This document shows positions 62,890 to 64,000 of a DNA stretch of 64,000 bases, piece after piece. Location: contig NZ_LGTB01000019.1 in the NCBI RefSeq assembly GCF_001238275.1, forward strand, positions 82,142 through 146,141. The letters are read 5' to 3'. Position 1 is the stretch's first letter. Each line of letters opens with the position of its first letter. The position numbers were made by a program, and so were the translations under genes. The notes under the pieces are model-generated. The model worked only from the letters and a program-made list of their open reading frames with translations. It did no database searches and was not told the origin of the DNA. The stretch comes from Bradyrhizobium viridifuturi. GTDB taxonomy: Bacteria > Pseudomonadota > Alphaproteobacteria > Rhizobiales > Xanthobacteraceae.

Positions 62890-63010
62890 GTCGTCCTGGC
62901 GAAAGCCAGGACCCATTACCCCAGCCGCTCGTTGTTGCGCGATGCTGGGGCCACGATCCCGCACACGATTAAATTCGGTGGTTATGGGTCCTGGCTTTCG
63001 CCAGGACGAC
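62890..63010. repeat. Inverted pair of REP units, second copy
   Basis: The left unit GTCGTCCTGGCGAAAGCCAG continues GACCCATTACC (62890-62920). The right unit GGTTATGGGTCCTGGCTTTC continues GCCAGGACGAC (62980-63010). The spacer CCCCAGC..GCTGGGG is also a stem. Same family as 46610-46730. Confidence 0.88.
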
Positions 63011-63038
63011 GGGGTGACGGGTCTACTTTTCGGGTCGC

Positions 63039-63485
63039 CTACCGCCGTTCCCTGAAGAACTCGCGCAACATGCGCGCCGCCTCGCTCTCGCCGACCGCGC
63101 CGTAGACCTCCGGCACGTGGTGGCAGGTCGGCTGCGCGAAGAACCGCACGCCTGACTCGACCGCGCCGCCCTTGGGGTCGGCGGCGCCGTAATACAGCCG
63201 CCGGATGCGCGCAAAGGAGATCGCGCCGGCGCACATGGTGCAGGGCTCCAAGGTCACGTAGAGGTCGCAGTCGACCAGCCGCTCACTGCCGATGGCCTCG
63301 GCCGCCCGCCGGATCGCCAGAATCTCGGCGTGCGCGGTGGGGTCGCGGTCGGTCAGCGTCCGGTTGCCGGCGGTGGCGACCACCTCTGAGCCCCGCACAA
63401 TGACGCATCCGATCGGAACTTCGCCCGATTTTCCGGCATTTTCGGCCGTTTTCAGCGCCAAATCCATGAAAGAAGGGGCCGACAT
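63039..63485 (-). CDS. tadA: tRNA adenosine(34) deaminase
   Basis: 148 residues from ATG 63485. Cytidine/adenosine deaminase fold with the zinc motif H52-A-E54 and P81-C82-T-M-C85. TadA converts A34 of tRNA-Arg(ACG) to inosine and is essential in most bacteria. The residues around (DPTAHAEILAIRRAAEA and DLYVTLEPCTMCAGAIS) are those of TadA. Divergent from the pseudouridine synthase gene across 143 bp. Confidence 0.93.
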   Translation of the reverse strand: MSAPSFMDLALKTAENAGKSGEVPIGCVIVRGSEVVATAGNRTLTDRDPTAHAEILAIRRAAEAIGSERLVDCDLYVTLEPCTMCAGAISFARIRRLYYGAADPKGGAVESGVRFFAQPTCHHVPEVYGAVGESEAARMLREFFRERR

Positions 63486-63628
63486 GCCTCGTATCATCCG
63501 AAGAAACCTGCTAGTAGCTTCGCCTTCAGCAAAAGTGGATGCCGGTTTTGCGTCAAGCGCGCTGCCAACGGGGCGCGTACGACCGGTTGGCCCTTGCACC
63601 CCAATTGAACGCCCAGGCGAGAACATTC

Positions 63629-64000
63629 ATGCCCCGCGATAGCGACAAACACAACGATTCCCGCGGCCGGCGTGATCGGCCCGGCGGCGGCAAGGGCCGC
63701 TCCGGGGCTGCCCGTGGGCCGGACAAGAAATTTGCCAAGCGCGGCTTTGCCGGCAAGGACTTCGGCGGCAAGGGCGATGGCGAGAAGCGGCCGTATCGTC
63801 GCCGCGAGGACGGCGATGCGCCGCGCCGCGATTTCGGCGACCGGCCCCGATTCAACCGCGACGATCGTCCGCGTGGCGATGGTGAGAAGCGCGCGTTCAA
63901 GCCGCGTGGCGACCGGTCGAGGTTGATCGTGACGGCGATGGCGAGAAGCGCACGTTCAAACCGCGTGGCGACCGGCCCCGGTTTGATCGTGACAGCGATG
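63629..64000 (+). CDS. Start of an RluB-type pseudouridine synthase gene (low-complexity N-terminus; runs off window)
   Basis: The visible 124 codons encode a basic Arg/Gly/Asp-rich region: SRGRRDRPGGGKGRSG, then KKFAKRGFAGKDFGGKGDGE, then repeats of a 19-residue unit with RPRFNRDDRPRG, GDGEKRAFKPRGDR and variants. In Bradyrhizobium the gene after tadA encodes a pseudouridine synthase (RluB/RsuA type) with such an N-terminal extension; the catalytic part lies outside the window, so this is inference. A one-base loss at about 63926 (AGGTTGATCG to AGGTTTGATCG) breaks the repeat frame. Confidence 0.6.
   Translation, partial: MPRDSDKHNDSRGRRDRPGGGKGRSGAARGPDKKFAKRGFAGKDFGGKGDGEKRPYRRREDGDAPRRDFGDRPRFNRDDRPRGDGEKRAFKPRGDRSRLIVTAMARSARSNRVATGPGLIVTAM

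Overview
The window is high-GC alphaproteobacterial chromosome, almost certainly Bradyrhizobium or a close relative in the Nitrobacteraceae. The reasons are the gene orders (rsmE/ubiA/DUF6101-like/pmbA; pmbA-cysQ-DUF4170-DUF374-kdtA-lpxK; hisZ-hisG), a HrcA/CIRCE-type groESL operon, long glycolate oxidase genes, and several families of short palindromic intergenic repeats of the kind known from bradyrhizobia. No phage, plasmid, IS transposase, CRISPR array, rRNA or recognisable tRNA was seen.

Layout. 0-7 kb: the 3' part of an unusual secreted-looking protein (protease GDSG motif, then an S1/P1-nuclease-like domain, then a Lys/Ala tail); a Cys-repeat protein; a YbaK-type deacylase; a HAD dehalogenase with a dienelactone hydrolase; an amidohydrolase; rpmJ (L36); a TPR protein. 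7-11 kb: a spacer with three DnaA-box-like 9-mers, an alpha/beta hydrolase, PoxB, a class I cytochrome c. 11-25 kb: a glycolate/lactate neighbourhood (glcD, glcE, glcF, and an LctP permease further on), interrupted by an acyltransferase, a regulator/monooxygenase pair, a histone-H1-like protein, a porin and an SbmA-like ABC transporter. 25-31 kb: small accessory functions (META protein, GNAT, Ada/AraC regulator, thioesterase, SnoaL, MarR/monooxygenase pair). 31-39 kb: groES-groEL with a heat-shock-like promoter and CIRCE, lipoproteins and small secreted proteins, CheZ-like phosphatase, L,D-transpeptidase, DUF2076. 39-47 kb: glycosyltransferase plus YdjC deacetylase, hisZ-hisG, rsmE, ubiA. 47-57.7 kb: pmbA, CysQ-like phosphatase, and the lipid A/Kdo genes (DUF374, kdtA, lpxK), xseA, and a three-gene membrane/regulator operon behind a perfect palindrome. 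57.7-64 kb: purD, an alpha/beta hydrolase-cyclase fusion, acyl-CoA dehydrogenase, a fluoroacetate-dehalogenase-like hydrolase, tadA, and the start of a pseudouridine synthase gene.

The most important observation for anyone using this sequence is technical. At least twelve otherwise intact conserved genes or gene segments are broken by tiny indels, nearly always loss of one G or C from a GG/CC run. hisG carries three. Adding the base back restores a full-length, family-typical protein each time. I read this as residual consensus error and not as decay or recoding, and I annotate these loci as genes with a frameshift.

Biologically the best leads are the protease/nuclease-like fusion at the left edge, a defluorinase-like enzyme with all catalytic residues but a changed pocket residue, a dienelactone-hydrolase relative lacking its nucleophile, and three clear uncharacterised operator palindromes. 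There is also a mosaic repeat whose three copies each lie against the stop codon of a gene.
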